From assembly GCA_020636435.1 (NCBI GenBank), contig JACJXX010000001.1:1178001-1242000 (forward strand): DNA of 64,000 nucleotides, written 5' to 3'. Shown here piece after piece: positions 25,557 through 34,652 of this stretch. The position numbers and the translations under genes are program-made. The number at the start of each line of letters is the position of its first letter. Within the stretch, counting starts at the first letter, position 1. Under the pieces are notes generated by a model that made no database searches, was not told the DNA's origin, and saw only the letters and a list, made by a program, of their open reading frames with translations. Source of the DNA: Lewinellaceae bacterium. Lineage in GTDB: Bacteria; Bacteroidota; Bacteroidia; Chitinophagales; Saprospiraceae.

Positions 25557-26153
25557 ATGAAGCAACTGTACGCCATTATTTTCGCCCTGCTCTTCGCCGC
25601 TGCCGGCCTGTGTGCCGACCCCGCCCGTGGCTATATCGTCACTAAGAACGGGAAACGGCTGACCGGCTACATCGGAGAGCTCTATCATTCTCAATTTCAG
25701 AGCATCATCGTGTTCATCAACGATTTCGGTTCGGCCTACAACATCGAAGCGGAACTCATCCGGGGCTTCGTCTTTGTCGATGAAAAAGGGTACACCGCTT
25801 TCGAGAGCAAGAACTGCCGCAACCGCTGGTACTTCCTGCGCATCCTCGAGAAAGGAGCCGCCGTCAACCTCTACCAGTCGCCGGAAGAGGAATACGCCAT
25901 AGAATTCGAGAATGGGGTACTGAAGGCCAACAGCCGCAGCATCAACGAGTACTGGCTGGAGGTGAACGGCCGGAAACAGCCGATCCGCATCCACAGCCTG
26001 AACTTCCGGCGCAAGATGAGGCGGCTGTTCAAAAAAGAAGAAGCGCCGGAATACCGGGAGAAGGTCGGCAAGGAGGGCTACCGCTTCCGGGACCTGGCCA
26101 ACATCATCCGGGAGTACAATAAAGACCGGTCGCTGAATAAGCGGGAAATATGA
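25557..26153 (+). CDS. Secreted hypothetical protein
   Basis: The 198-residue protein has a signal peptide (MKQLYAIIFALLFAAAGLCA). The mature part contains YIVTKNGKRLTGYIGELYHS and IVFINDFGSAYNIEAELIRGFVF, then a basic C-terminus (FRRKMRRLFKKEE). The pattern resembles small Bacteroidota periplasmic proteins that start with a strand describing a surface-exposed beta sandwich, but I cannot assign a family or function. Confidence 0.6.
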   Translation: MKQLYAIIFALLFAAAGLCADPARGYIVTKNGKRLTGYIGELYHSQFQSIIVFINDFGSAYNIEAELIRGFVFVDEKGYTAFESKNCRNRWYFLRILEKGAAVNLYQSPEEEYAIEFENGVLKANSRSINEYWLEVNGRKQPIRIHSLNFRRKMRRLFKKEEAPEYREKVGKEGYRFRDLANIIREYNKDRSLNKREI

Positions 26154-26293
26154 TCGGCATCCGGCACAGCTGTTAAAATGGTTGTATGGTTGTATGGTTA
26201 AATGGCTGTATGGTTGGGCTGCCTGTGTTTTGCTGGTGAGCTTCTGGGGCATTAGAATAAGTAGTCGGACAGAATTTAATTGTGTCCGCCCAC

Positions 26294-27544
26294 TTAAGCC
26301 ACCACAGCCGCCCGCTTCCGCTCCACGATCCACTCCGCCATGGCGGCAGGCGACATGATCGCCGGATTCCCCAAATCCTTGTCTCCGGCAGCCTCCAGCT
26401 CTTTCGGCAGGTGGTTGATCAGCGCGTCCAGGTCTTTGGACGATCCAATATGCTCGTCCAGCACGACAGCCATTTCTTCATTATAGGGCACGCCCCTTTC
26501 CCGGACGGCCGTGACCAGCCCCTTCAGCAAAGTTTCCCAGGTGGTCATCGGGCCCTGAACGATGGAGGCCGATTCGGCGAAGGAGTCGATGAAAGCGAAG
26601 GGCACTTTCGCAAAAGGCTCATTCAAAGCCAGGGTGCAGGCGATCCAGTCGGAATCGAAAGAAAAATCATAAACGGAAGGCTTTTCCAGGATTTTTTCCA
26701 GCACGTCTTTATGGTACAATTTGAAGGCGGCCTGAGAATCCAGGATGCCGCGGGAGAAGATGCTGTGGCCCACCATCCTTTGCATGTGCCGGAGGGCTTT
26801 GATGCCAATGCCCCAGCGGCTTTCCTGCTTGACCAGCACCGAGTGTTTGTGCTTGCGGTTGCCCAGCACCACTTTATAGCCTTCTTCCAGGTGCTTTTGC
26901 AGCAGCAGGCCGGCCTGGCCCAGGTGGACGGAGTTGTCGGCATCGGTGTAAATGATGGCGTCGGCGCCGCCTTCCAAAGCTTTCTGGCAGCCCAGGATGA
27001 TGGCCCCACCCTTTCGGGAATCATTGGCGGAAGCCAGGTTCTTCAGCGGCCCGGAGCTCGCCGGCAGCGCCTCTTCCAGAAAAAGGACGGACACCCGTTC
27101 TTCCAGGGGCGAGCCTTGGACAACCTCCCGGGCGATGGATCCGCTGCCGTAGGGGCAGCCGTCGTCTACGGCGTAGAGTTGCCAGTCAATTTCCGAACCT
27201 TTGAACAGCCAATCGAGCTGGGCGAGCTTGACGTTGAGCAGGTCCTCCCCGTTGGGGTTGTCGTCCGATTTCGGCAGCAGGCGGTTCTGCTCGCCCCACA
27301 TGGCAAAGACGATGCCGACCTTAAGCGGCCGGGTGTTGCCCGCCACAAACTGCCGGGAAGCCAGTACTTTAAACGCCAGCTTGAATTCCAGCGGAGCGCT
27401 TTCCTCCAGCGCCAGCCGTTCGACATCCGGCAATGAAAAGGGGATTAATCGGCCGACGAGTTGCATCAGGCTCTCCTGATCCTGAGCGGCCGTGAGGTCA
27501 AAGGAGTTTTTGCTGCTTGCGCGCAGCTGTTCCAGGGTGTTCAT
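26294..27544 (-). CDS. GT-A fold glycosyltransferase (family 2-like)
   Basis: The 416-residue protein has a nucleotide-sugar-binding N-terminal segment (LKVGIVFAMWGEQNRLLPKS, then WQLYAVDDGCPYGSG) and the metal-binding DxD-like YTDADNSVHLG in the middle. It continues with GNRKHKHSVLV and SQAAFKLYHKDVLEKILEK, as in DPM1-like glycosyltransferases. It has no transmembrane helices and is probably cytoplasmic. Donor and acceptor are unknown. It is monocistronic. Confidence 0.75.
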   Translation of the reverse strand: MNTLEQLRASSKNSFDLTAAQDQESLMQLVGRLIPFSLPDVERLALEESAPLEFKLAFKVLASRQFVAGNTRPLKVGIVFAMWGEQNRLLPKSDDNPNGEDLLNVKLAQLDWLFKGSEIDWQLYAVDDGCPYGSGSIAREVVQGSPLEERVSVLFLEEALPASSGPLKNLASANDSRKGGAIILGCQKALEGGADAIIYTDADNSVHLGQAGLLLQKHLEEGYKVVLGNRKHKHSVLVKQESRWGIGIKALRHMQRMVGHSIFSRGILDSQAAFKLYHKDVLEKILEKPSVYDFSFDSDWIACTLALNEPFAKVPFAFIDSFAESASIVQGPMTTWETLLKGLVTAVRERGVPYNEEMAVVLDEHIGSSKDLDALINHLPKELEAAGDKDLGNPAIMSPAAMAEWIVERKRAAVVA

Positions 27545-27584
27545 TTTGAAGTTGCTATTTTATGATTAAAGTCGCTTGCCAGGC

Positions 27585-27674
27585 CGTGTAAAAGTGTAAA
27601 GGTATAAACGTGTAAAAGTACCGGGTTCCCAACCATTCACAATTTTACACCAATGGGGCCCAAAATGTCCAGTA
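27585..27674. repeat. Truncated family F hairpin element
   Basis: The right part (CAATGGGGCCCAAAATGTCC-AGTAA, 27651-27675) matches the right end of the element at 3305-3423. The left side keeps the inner GTGTAAAAGTGTAAAGG sequence but lacks the outer ACTGGACATTT arm. The rest of the 355-bp gap (27675-27899) shows only low-complexity CCAACCATTTAACA-type sequence and no gene. Confidence 0.5.
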
Positions 27675-27899
27675 ACATAGGAGGGAGTTTCACATCAGGC
27701 ACCTAAAGAACCTGCGATTTGAACTTTCGCAGCCCATGTGCCTCGATGCGGTGGAGGGGGTTGGCCTTTTCATTTACGTCCCGCCAGGCAAAAAGTTGCT
27801 CCTTTCCCCACCATTTTGCTTCCCTTTTAACCCACCAACCATTTCACCCTGAGCTTGTCGAAGGGCAACCATCCAACCATTTAACAATTTAACCATCCC

Positions 27900-28406
27900 C
27901 TACGGCCCCCGCTCCCGCTCGATCTCATTGCGGTACAACGCATCTCTCCACTGGCTGGTAAGGGTGGCAATGAGCAGGATGGCCATTTGGATGCACAAGC
28001 CGATGCCGGTGCCCAGCCAGAATTCGCCCGAAATGCGAATTCCCCCTGCCAGGACAAAACAAAGCCCCATAGAAAAGAGCGCCAGTTCGATGAACCGGCG
28101 CCGCATGGCCGACTGCTCCCGCTTGTCCAGCCGGGGCAGCTCCAGTGCGGCAAATGTCGGCGGAGCGATCTCAACGATGGGATGCAGCTCTTTGCTCAAC
28201 CGGCGGGCCCGCAGCCATCTCCGGGCGCCGGCCCACCATTGCACGAGGCTCAGCGAAACCACTGCAAACAAAAGAGCCTGCAGCAATTCTCCCCCCCAGT
28301 GGCCATAAACCCAAACCGCTACCGCCGCCGACAGCAGGCCCCAACTTATCAAAAAAACAGCTGTCAGGCGCTCCGCCCTCAGATACGCATAAAATCGCCT
28401 TTCCAT
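27900..28406 (-). CDS. Small integral membrane protein of unknown function
   Basis: The 168-residue protein has two hydrophobic pairs: VFLISWGLLSAAVAVWVYGH with LLQALLFAVVSLSLVQWW, then FIELALFSMGLCFVLAGG with FWLGTGIGLCIQMAILLIAT. It is therefore predicted to have four membrane spans. Between them lies a cytoplasmic linker (RRLSKELHPIVEIAPPTFAA). No family is recognised. It is divergent from the zinc-ribbon gene. Confidence 0.6.
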   Translation of the reverse strand: MERRFYAYLRAERLTAVFLISWGLLSAAVAVWVYGHWGGELLQALLFAVVSLSLVQWWAGARRWLRARRLSKELHPIVEIAPPTFAALELPRLDKREQSAMRRRFIELALFSMGLCFVLAGGIRISGEFWLGTGIGLCIQMAILLIATLTSQWRDALYRNEIERERGP

Positions 28407-28568
28407 AGGCGCTAATTTCGCAATTCAACCGTGCTTACCAAACATTGGACAAGAAAGAAAAATCCTTCATCGACAAAAAACATAACCACAAGTATCCTGA
28501 CGTCAGCATCTTTTTGCTTATATTTAAGGGCTATACCATCAAAAAACAGATGCCCAGCTCTTTTTGCT

Positions 28569-28928
28569 ATGAAAAATACATGCGTAGAATGCGGCGATCA
28601 ATTTATCGGCAGGGCAGACAAAAAGTTCTGCTCCGCGCACTGCCGCAGCAGCTACAACAACCGCCTGAACCGCGACGCCACCAATTTCATGCGCACCATC
28701 AACAACATCCTGCGCAAAAACCGCCGCATTCTGTCTCGCCTCAACCCCAACGGCAAAGCCAAAGTGCACCGCGACAAACTGCTGGAAAACGGCTTCAAGT
28801 TCAGCTACTTCACCAACGAATACGTCACCAAATCCGGCAATGTCTACCGCTTTTGCTACGATCAGGGCTACCTGGAAATCGACAAAGATTACTATACGCT
28901 GGTGGTCAGGCAGGAGTATGTGGAGTGA
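28569..28928 (+). CDS. Small zinc-ribbon protein
   Basis: The 119-residue protein starts MKNTCVECGDQFIGRADKKF and continues CSAHCRSSYNN, giving a CxxC...CxxxC zinc-binding module (Cys5, Cys8, Cys21, Cys25). The rest is a basic helical region (NRDATNFMRTINNILRKNRR) and a beta-like C-terminus. The family is common in Bacteroidota and is presumed nucleic-acid binding; the function is unknown. The start at 28569 puts the zinc motif at the N-terminus; longer upstream readings look non-coding. Confidence 0.7.
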   Translation: MKNTCVECGDQFIGRADKKFCSAHCRSSYNNRLNRDATNFMRTINNILRKNRRILSRLNPNGKAKVHRDKLLENGFKFSYFTNEYVTKSGNVYRFCYDQGYLEIDKDYYTLVVRQEYVE

Positions 28929-28971
28929 AGAATATGGGGGGCTGTTCAGACAAGACGGGGAAAAATAGTTC

Positions 28972-29427
28972 CTAATACAACTCCAAGCCTTCTGTAAACG
29001 GAATGCGCCGGGTTTCCAGCAGGGCTCCCTGCCGGTCGAGCAGTTCAATAACCACTTCTTCGAAGGTTTCGGATTCGATGCGGTAGAGGAAGCCGCCGGG
29101 ATGGAGCACTTTGGCAAGGAAAGTGACATCTGCATTGCTCCGGGAACGCTCCAGGTGATTGAAAACGGCGCGGGGTAGCTGGCTGGCATAGAGGCGCACC
29201 CGGGTTTCCAGCCATTGGCCGTTCTCGGCAAAGAAGGCTTTTTTCAATCCACCGTCTTCATTGAAGGTGGCAACAATAGCTTCTTTGCGGACCTCCCAGT
29301 ACACATCCAGTTCATTCACAGTGGGATGCATTTGTTCGAATGCTGCCTTTACGCTATCTGGTATAGGTTCGTTTGCCTGTACAGTGATGCTGGCGAAGAG
29401 GAATACGATTAAGGCTAATACTTTCAT
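28972..29427 (-). CDS. Periplasmic PepSY-like (putative BLIP-type) protein
   Basis: The 151-residue protein has a signal peptide (MKVLALIVFLFASITVQA) and two tandem repeats of the pattern AAFEQMHPTVNELDVYWEVRKE / VFNHLERSR...FLAKVLHPGG. These repeats match the PepSY-like, beta-lactamase-inhibitor-like DUF2874 architecture found widely in Bacteroidota. The function is unknown. The start at 29427 coincides with the signal peptide. Confidence 0.7.
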   Translation of the reverse strand: MKVLALIVFLFASITVQANEPIPDSVKAAFEQMHPTVNELDVYWEVRKEAIVATFNEDGGLKKAFFAENGQWLETRVRLYASQLPRAVFNHLERSRSNADVTFLAKVLHPGGFLYRIESETFEEVVIELLDRQGALLETRRIPFTEGLELY

Positions 29428-29544
29428 TGGGTGCTCATTTTTTTGTTTTGCCGCCAATAAGTACAAATAGCAAAGGATTTGGTTGCCGATTTGGCAAAGA
29501 TAATGGGCAGGATTCTGCAATTTACCGCCCGCCGGGCGGCCGAG

Positions 29545-30441
29545 TTACAATAAGCGCCCCTTCAGCAATCTCCGCATCTTTTTAGCAAAGGCTTTGGGCG
29601 GTTCGTTGTAAACCAGCGATCCCAATTGCCTCGCATCCTCCAGCAGTTGGGTTTTGTGGCTTTCGGCAACCGTCGATAAGGTGCGGCGTACTTCTTCCGG
29701 CAACCGCTCTCCGTAGGCATCCATTTTATCCATCAGTAGGGCCAGGTCGTGGTAATTGCCCAGGAAATCGGCCAGCACTTTGGTTTCCTTTTTGTAGGCC
29801 CGGAAAACCCGAGGCCAGGCCTGTCGCAGCAGGCGGTAGTGGTACCAGAGGTACTTCACGCGTTTTCGCCACTCGTGCATCTCCTCGACAGAAGGATCGT
29901 CCAGCGAATTCTGAAAGCCTTTGTACCCCCGCCGGTAAACCCGGCGCAGGCTGGAGATGGTTTTTTTAAGGCAGCGGTCCCGCAACCGCAAGCGGAGAAT
30001 ACGGCCGCGCTTCTCCCTCAGCAGGTCAATGGTTTCTTCAACTATATTGCCTTGCTCCAGCTCGGCTTCCCGGATGGCCTGCCGCTCCTCTTCGAGCAGG
30101 GCCCGCAGGGTGTCAAAGGCTTCCGCGCCAGCCATGCCGCCAAACTGTTCCTGCAGGAGGCCAACCGTCTCGATCCGGGAGGTGATGTCTCTCAGAGGGG
30201 CCAGCTTCCGGCCCAAATCCCGGTATAAAGCATTGCCTTCCTTGTATGCCCTCGGTCCCGCTTCGTCGCGCACGAGGCGGTAGAGGGCGCGCATTTTTTT
30301 GAAATGTTTCCTGGCCTTGTGGATGCCGTTGTGCAGGCTGTCGTCGTTGGCCAGCGCATCGATGGCCATGTTGTTCTGCTCCATGCCGATGCGTTTGACG
30401 CCTTCGGAGAACGATTCGCTTTTTTCGAGATAGTACGCCAT
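29545..30441 (-). CDS. CHAD domain-containing protein
   Basis: The 298-residue protein fits the CHAD all-helical domain, with its conserved His and basic residues: LHNGIHKARKHFKKMRALYRL near the start and VEEMHEWRKRVKYLWYHYRL in the second half, ending near YHDLALLMDKM. CHAD proteins bind inorganic polyphosphate, so a role at polyphosphate granules or in phosphate metabolism is plausible. No CYTH partner is adjacent. Confidence 0.9.
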   Translation of the reverse strand: MAYYLEKSESFSEGVKRIGMEQNNMAIDALANDDSLHNGIHKARKHFKKMRALYRLVRDEAGPRAYKEGNALYRDLGRKLAPLRDITSRIETVGLLQEQFGGMAGAEAFDTLRALLEEERQAIREAELEQGNIVEETIDLLREKRGRILRLRLRDRCLKKTISSLRRVYRRGYKGFQNSLDDPSVEEMHEWRKRVKYLWYHYRLLRQAWPRVFRAYKKETKVLADFLGNYHDLALLMDKMDAYGERLPEEVRRTLSTVAESHKTQLLEDARQLGSLVYNEPPKAFAKKMRRLLKGRLL

Positions 30442-30496
30442 AAGGTGTAAAGGATTTCCTTCTCCAAAGAAACAGTATTAATTGCGGATTGCGTAA

Positions 30497-30671
30497 TTCT
30501 ACTTTGTTACTTTAAAATTTTGCCGGCCCAAGTACTGGAGCGCGGACCTCCAGGTCCGCGAAGGCTGCCTCGGGCAGCCTCTTAAAAAGGCAAATGTTTG
30601 CTAAAAACCTGCTCGAAGCAAGTTATCGCGGACCTGGAGGTCCGCGCTCCCGTTAAAGTAACAAAGTAGAA
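30497..30671. mobile_element. MITE-like hairpin element, family B, copy 1
   Basis: The 175-bp unit has inverted ends TTCTACTTTGTTACTTTAA (30497-30515) and TTAAAGTAACAAAGTAGAA (30653-30671). Inside are large GC-rich arms GGAGCGCGGACCTCCAGGTC / GACCTGGAGGTCCGCGCTCC, each itself palindromic. GTAA flanks both sides (30493-30496 and 30672-30675) as a 4-bp target duplication. An equally long copy is at 37062-37236. Confidence 0.85.
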
Positions 30672-30707
30672 GTAAGCCTGAAAGTTAAAATGTAAAAGGA
30701 AACCGGG

Positions 30708-30975
30708 TCAGGGGGCGGCCCGGGCGTACTGCAGGCCGAAAGTAAAAAGCAAATCCCGCTTTTTCACCCCTTCCGGCACGAAGGGCTCGTAGGAATAGAG
30801 CAGGCTGGCCAGCAGGCTAAACCCTTTTTTCATGCCCGCCTTCAGCTGGGCGTCAAAGTACCAGCGGTGGTTTTCCGCCTGCCGCAGGCCCTGCTGCCAC
30901 CAGTATTCGTATTGCAGCCCTACCGCCCCCCCGAGGTGGTGCTGCGCCCACAGCCGCCCGGTCCGAACTATAGCG
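30708..30975 (-). pseudogene. C-terminal fragment of a beta-barrel-like outer membrane protein
   Basis: Reading leftward to a stop at 30708-30710 gives alternating beta-strand sequence: LGGAVGLQYEYWWQQGLRQA, HRWYFDAQLKAGMKKGFSLL, FTFGLQYARAAP. This is characteristic of the last strands of an outer membrane barrel protein. There is no start and upstream homology stops near 30975, so the gene is truncated. It neighbours another truncated gene (bestrophin), which points to a deletion junction near 30975-31130. Confidence 0.5.
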
Positions 30976-31130
30976 AAGATTTATCCGACTGGCTGGACGA
31001 ACGGGCTATAGCATCAACCGGCCCGCAGGGCCAAAGCATCCTTCAAGGCCCGGAACGGGCTTTGAAGAAGCATCCATAGCATCATTCACCAAACTGCCGA
31101 AACCGCGCTAATCAGCAAAATGCACCCCAG

Positions 31131-31400
31131 TCACCACAAATACCCATCCACCGCCACCAGCTTTTCCGGCAGGGCGGCTTCGCCGAGTTGCTCCTTCAAA
31201 TCGCGCTCGACGGTATTGCACAGGGCAGTAAGCGGCACGTCGGTCACCCGGTTCTCAAAAGGGTCTTCATTGGCAGCGCCCGTTTTTTCCATGATGGTAA
31301 ATACTGCCGCAATGACTACCGACAGAGGAACAACCAGCCAGGCCACCGGGCTGAACGACCCGCCCGCCAGGAAAAGGCTCAGCAACCCGAAGGGCAAGAG
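31131..31400 (-). pseudogene. Bestrophin-family channel, C-terminal fragment
   Basis: The reading has PFGLLSLFLAGGSFSPVAWL and FTIMEKTGAANEDPFENRVT, then DVPLTALCNTVERDLKEQLG, matching the last membrane helix and the conserved EDPFExxxxDxPL motif of bestrophin-like (UPF0187) proteins. The first about 200 residues, including the pore helices, are missing. It is a truncated remnant at the same junction as the barrel fragment. Confidence 0.65.
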
Positions 31401-31576
31401 GGTGGAAATTGCGCTTTACGATCATATTGGGTGTCTTTTTGCCTGCTAATTTGGCATTGCCCCAATATCGGCCCTGCTGGCCGGGGTTGCAAGAATGCAC
31501 TGAAAAGTAAGTTACTTACGATTTGGTAAGCTTTGCTGATCATCAAGGGGGTTATACCATCTACAGCTGCCATCCG

Positions 31577-31742
31577 TTAGGCCTTAGAAGAAAATAAGTG
31601 TTTCAAATTTGGGTGAGGATTTTTTCTTTCAGGCGAGGCGGTCAATCAGGAACATAGCCGAGCTACGTGACTGATTGGCCAACGAAGCATGAGAGGAAAA
31701 AGGCCGGCCAAAATGTAATAGTTATTTTCTTCTAAGGCCTAA
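31577..31742. mobile_element. MITE-like hairpin element, family D, copy 2
   Basis: The 166-bp unit has perfect 21-bp inverted ends (TTAGGCCTTAGAAGAAAATA-A and its complement at 31722-31742). Its loop shares GGCGAGGCG, GAACATAGCCGAGCTACGTG and CAACGAAGCATG with the 166-bp element at 14847-15012, although the arms differ. A conserved loop with changing arms suggests that compensatory pairing is maintained. It lies 27 bp upstream of the transglutaminase gene. Confidence 0.7.
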
Positions 31743-31769
31743 GTATTTCATAGCCTAAATTTCACATTT

Positions 31770-32942
31770 ATGAGTACCCTTTTTCGCATCGCATTGTTGG
31801 CGGGCCTAAATTTAGCTGTCCTTTCCGCCCAGGCGCAATATCAGGCCATCGACCGCCACGCCCGCCGGGCACCGGACACCCTGCTCCACGCCCTGCCCCA
31901 GTTGGTAGGCTACCTGGCCGAACCCGCCGAAAACGAGCGGGAAAAGGCCCGCAGCCTGTATGCCTGGCTGGCTCACAACATCGCCTACGACGAGGAAGCC
32001 AGCCGACAGGATCGCCGGATCAACCAGAATATCGAAGATATCCTTCGCCGCGGGCGGGGCCTGTGTTTCGATTATTCCTTGCTGTACGCCGAGCTTTGCC
32101 GCCTCGCCGGCCTGCAGTGCGTCTCTGTTTCCGGGTATTCCCGCCAGGGGCTCGAAGCCATGGAAATGCCGCCTGCTCCTGATCATTCCTGGAACGCCAT
32201 CTTTCTGGACGGGCACTGGCAACTGATTGACGTTACCTGGGGAGCTTCCCCTGGCCAGGATGCCCTGATGGCCGTCTATGGCGCCGATTATTTCCTGTCG
32301 CCGCCCCGCCTGTTCATCCTCAACCACCTGCCGGCCCAGCCCATGTGGCAGCTCCTCCCCTGCCCTGTCGGCCCGGCGGAATTCTGCCGCCCGGCGGACG
32401 CCCTGGCGGCGCTCGTCAAAGCGCAAGACTCCTGTTACAACTACCCGGACACCATCCGGGCTTTCCTCCAGCATTCCGGGCAGGAACAAAGCCTCCTGGA
32501 GGCGGAGTCTGCTTACCGGTTTCATTCTACTGCCAAAAACCAGGCGGCCTGGGCCCAGTCCCTCCTGGATTATGCGGTGTATTTGTCGGAGCAGGCCAGC
32601 CCCCTGCAACAGGCCGATTCGCTAAAAGCTTTCCTGAAACTCCAGGCAGAGGCCATCAGCTACTGCCGGAAAGCGCAAGTCCTGGCGCCGTTCTTGCCCT
32701 GGCAAACCGAATTTTACGCCGGGCTGCTGGTCAACCAGGCAGTTGCGCTCAACCAACAATCTGATAAGGTGCGCGCCGAAGCGGAGGAATTGGCCCTGTT
32801 AAAAGAAGCTCGGAAAAACCTGGAAGAGGCAAAAAGAACCCTGCTTGCGCTGCCGGCGGATAACTATTACCGGCAATACGCAGAGCAGCAGTGCGCTGCC
32901 TATCTGGAGGCGATAGCGCACAATATCCGGAGGTTGGAGTGA
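31770..32942 (+). CDS. Exported transglutaminase-like protein
   Basis: The 390-residue protein has a signal peptide (residues 1-23, ending SAQAQY). Its transglutaminase core contains RSLYAWLAHNIAYDEEASRQ, the catalytic Cys in RRGRGLCFDYSLLYAELC, His in APDHSWNAIFLDG and Asp in WQLIDVTWGA: a complete Cys-His-Asp triad. The C-terminal 200 residues are helical without recognised motif. It may crosslink or hydrolyse peptides in the periplasm, as proposed for the DUF-type kyphoscoliosis-like group. Confidence 0.85.
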   Translation: MSTLFRIALLAGLNLAVLSAQAQYQAIDRHARRAPDTLLHALPQLVGYLAEPAENEREKARSLYAWLAHNIAYDEEASRQDRRINQNIEDILRRGRGLCFDYSLLYAELCRLAGLQCVSVSGYSRQGLEAMEMPPAPDHSWNAIFLDGHWQLIDVTWGASPGQDALMAVYGADYFLSPPRLFILNHLPAQPMWQLLPCPVGPAEFCRPADALAALVKAQDSCYNYPDTIRAFLQHSGQEQSLLEAESAYRFHSTAKNQAAWAQSLLDYAVYLSEQASPLQQADSLKAFLKLQAEAISYCRKAQVLAPFLPWQTEFYAGLLVNQAVALNQQSDKVRAEAEELALLKEARKNLEEAKRTLLALPADNYYRQYAEQQCAAYLEAIAHNIRRLE

Positions 32943-33005
32943 GGGGAGATTACTAACTTAACGCGAGGTTTGACCTGGACGTGTTGTTTTGCAGCGAGTT
33001 ATGCT

Positions 33006-33044
33006 AGGTTGAGGTTGAGGTTGAGGTCGAGGTTGAGGTTGAGG
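33006..33044 (+). repeat. Short tandem repeat of GAGGTT units
   Basis: Six to seven near-perfect copies of the hexamer GAGGTT/TTGAGG occupy about 39 bp after the transglutaminase gene, with one substitution (GAGGTC). It is a simple-sequence tract with no coding role visible. Confidence 0.7.
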
Positions 33045-33188
33045 ATTCCAGAGGCCGGGATGGTTCGACAAGCCGAGGCCGGAGTGTTTTACCAGGAAAT
33101 CCTGGACTGTTCACGCAAGTGGGGGAGCGATTCAAGTTTGTGTCCCCTTTGCGGTGACGGGGAATTTGCCTGAAAGGCAAAAATACTT

Positions 33189-33329
33189 TAGCCCAAGGGC
33201 ATCGCCCTGGGCTTGAAGAGTGGCCCCAATCAGCCCTGAAAGGGCGAAATATGACTCCTGTTGGGCTGTACCTCCCTTTCAGGGCTTGAATGAAACTCGT
33301 TTTTTCGCCCAAGGCGATGCCTTGGGCTA
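33189..33329. repeat. Composite palindromic repeat (family G)
   Basis: The outer arms TAGCCCAAGGGCATCGCCCT (33189-33208) and AAGGCGATGCCTTGGGCTA (about 33311-33329) are inverted, and each contains its own smaller palindrome. The middle holds CAGCCCTGAAAGGGCG and CCTTTCAGGGCTTG, which also pair. The unit fills most of the gap between 32943 and 33515 apart from the hexamer tract and a TGTCCAGTA fragment near 33453. It has no gene. Confidence 0.5.
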
Positions 33330-33515
33330 TTATGTCCCGCCCCTTTGGGGCTAATTTTCCGAAAGGGTACAATCTAGAATCGCACCCTATACTCCTGAAC
33401 TAAAAACTTTGTTTTTTAAGCAAACTTTTACAAGCATGTAGTAAAATAGCACCGAAATGTCCAGTAGCATTGTTTGCGGACGGACAACAATCAACCGACA
33501 ACTCCTACTCTCCCC

Positions 33516-34652
33516 CTACGCCGGCTGAATCTCCCCTCTGCCAAACTTTTTCAGGATCCTGATATGAGAACCGATGGCGCCAATAAAGGTCTCGTTCTCG
33601 ATGTACGGCAGGTTGTACTCTTCTGCTGTCTCTTTAACAATAGGAGCAATATGGCGGTAGTGGATGTGGCAGACACGCGGGAACAAATGGTGTTCGACCT
33701 GGAAATTGAGGCCGCCGAACAGGAAGTTCGCCAGCGGGTTTTTACGCGCGAAATTAGCCGTCGTATACATCTGGTGCGCCGCCCAGGAGTTGGCGATCTT
33801 GCCGTTCTCGTCCGGAGCCGGGAAGGAAGTACCCTCTACGGTATGGGCCAGTTGGAAGACCAGGGCAAGGGTCAGCCCCTCCACAAAGTGCAGGGCCAGG
33901 AACCCGATCAGGATGTAGTACCAGGGCAGCTCGATCAGGGTGAAGGGCAAAACCAGGAACAAAGTATAATACAGCGCTTTAAAAAAGAACAGGCGGTATA
34001 TTTCCTTGCGGGGATGCTGGCTGTTGTCGTAACTGCCGATATGGCTCTTGAAGAATTTTTTGTAATCCTTGAGGAACACCCAGGACAAAGAAGCCAGGGG
34101 GTAAAAGAAGAACACGTAAATATACTGAAAGCGGTGAATCGGCCAGAGATCCTGGTTGGGATTCAGGCGAATGATGGGAATCTGGTCGATGTCTTCGTCG
34201 TGGTCCGGTATGTTGGTGTAAGTATGGTGGACGACATTGTGGGTGATCATCCACATATAATCGTTGGCGCCGACGATATTGAACCAAAGCCCCATGGCTT
34301 TATTCACCTTCTGGTTGGAGGAAAAAGCGCCGTGGATCGCGTCGTGGGCGATGTTCAACCCGATGAGGGCGGTGAAGAAGCCGTTGACGATAGCCAGCAG
34401 CAGCAGCACTCCCGGGCTGAACAGGTTGCTGAGCAGCAGGACATAGCTTCCGATAAATACCGTGAGGATGAAGGCCGTCTTGGCGATCATGGCGGCGTTG
34501 GCATGTTTGCCAATATTCTTGCTTTGAAAATAGGCGTCAACCCGCCTTCTAACTTCCGGATAAAAATCAGCGACTTCTTTTTTGTCGAAAGTGATCTTGG
34601 GCAGATCATGCTGTTTGTCGGCGATAGTTGCTTTTTTAAGACTCGTTTTCAT
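33516..34652 (-). CDS. Membrane fatty acid desaturase
   Basis: The 378-residue integral membrane protein has the three histidine boxes of front-end/acyl-lipid desaturases: HDAIH (residues about 103-107), HNVVHH (138-143) and QVEHH (about 318-322), with four hydrophobic segments between. It probably inserts a double bond in lipid acyl chains using O2 and a di-iron centre. No cytochrome b5 domain is fused, so a separate electron donor is expected. Confidence 0.9.
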   Translation of the reverse strand: MKTSLKKATIADKQHDLPKITFDKKEVADFYPEVRRRVDAYFQSKNIGKHANAAMIAKTAFILTVFIGSYVLLLSNLFSPGVLLLLAIVNGFFTALIGLNIAHDAIHGAFSSNQKVNKAMGLWFNIVGANDYMWMITHNVVHHTYTNIPDHDEDIDQIPIIRLNPNQDLWPIHRFQYIYVFFFYPLASLSWVFLKDYKKFFKSHIGSYDNSQHPRKEIYRLFFFKALYYTLFLVLPFTLIELPWYYILIGFLALHFVEGLTLALVFQLAHTVEGTSFPAPDENGKIANSWAAHQMYTTANFARKNPLANFLFGGLNFQVEHHLFPRVCHIHYRHIAPIVKETAEEYNLPYIENETFIGAIGSHIRILKKFGRGEIQPA

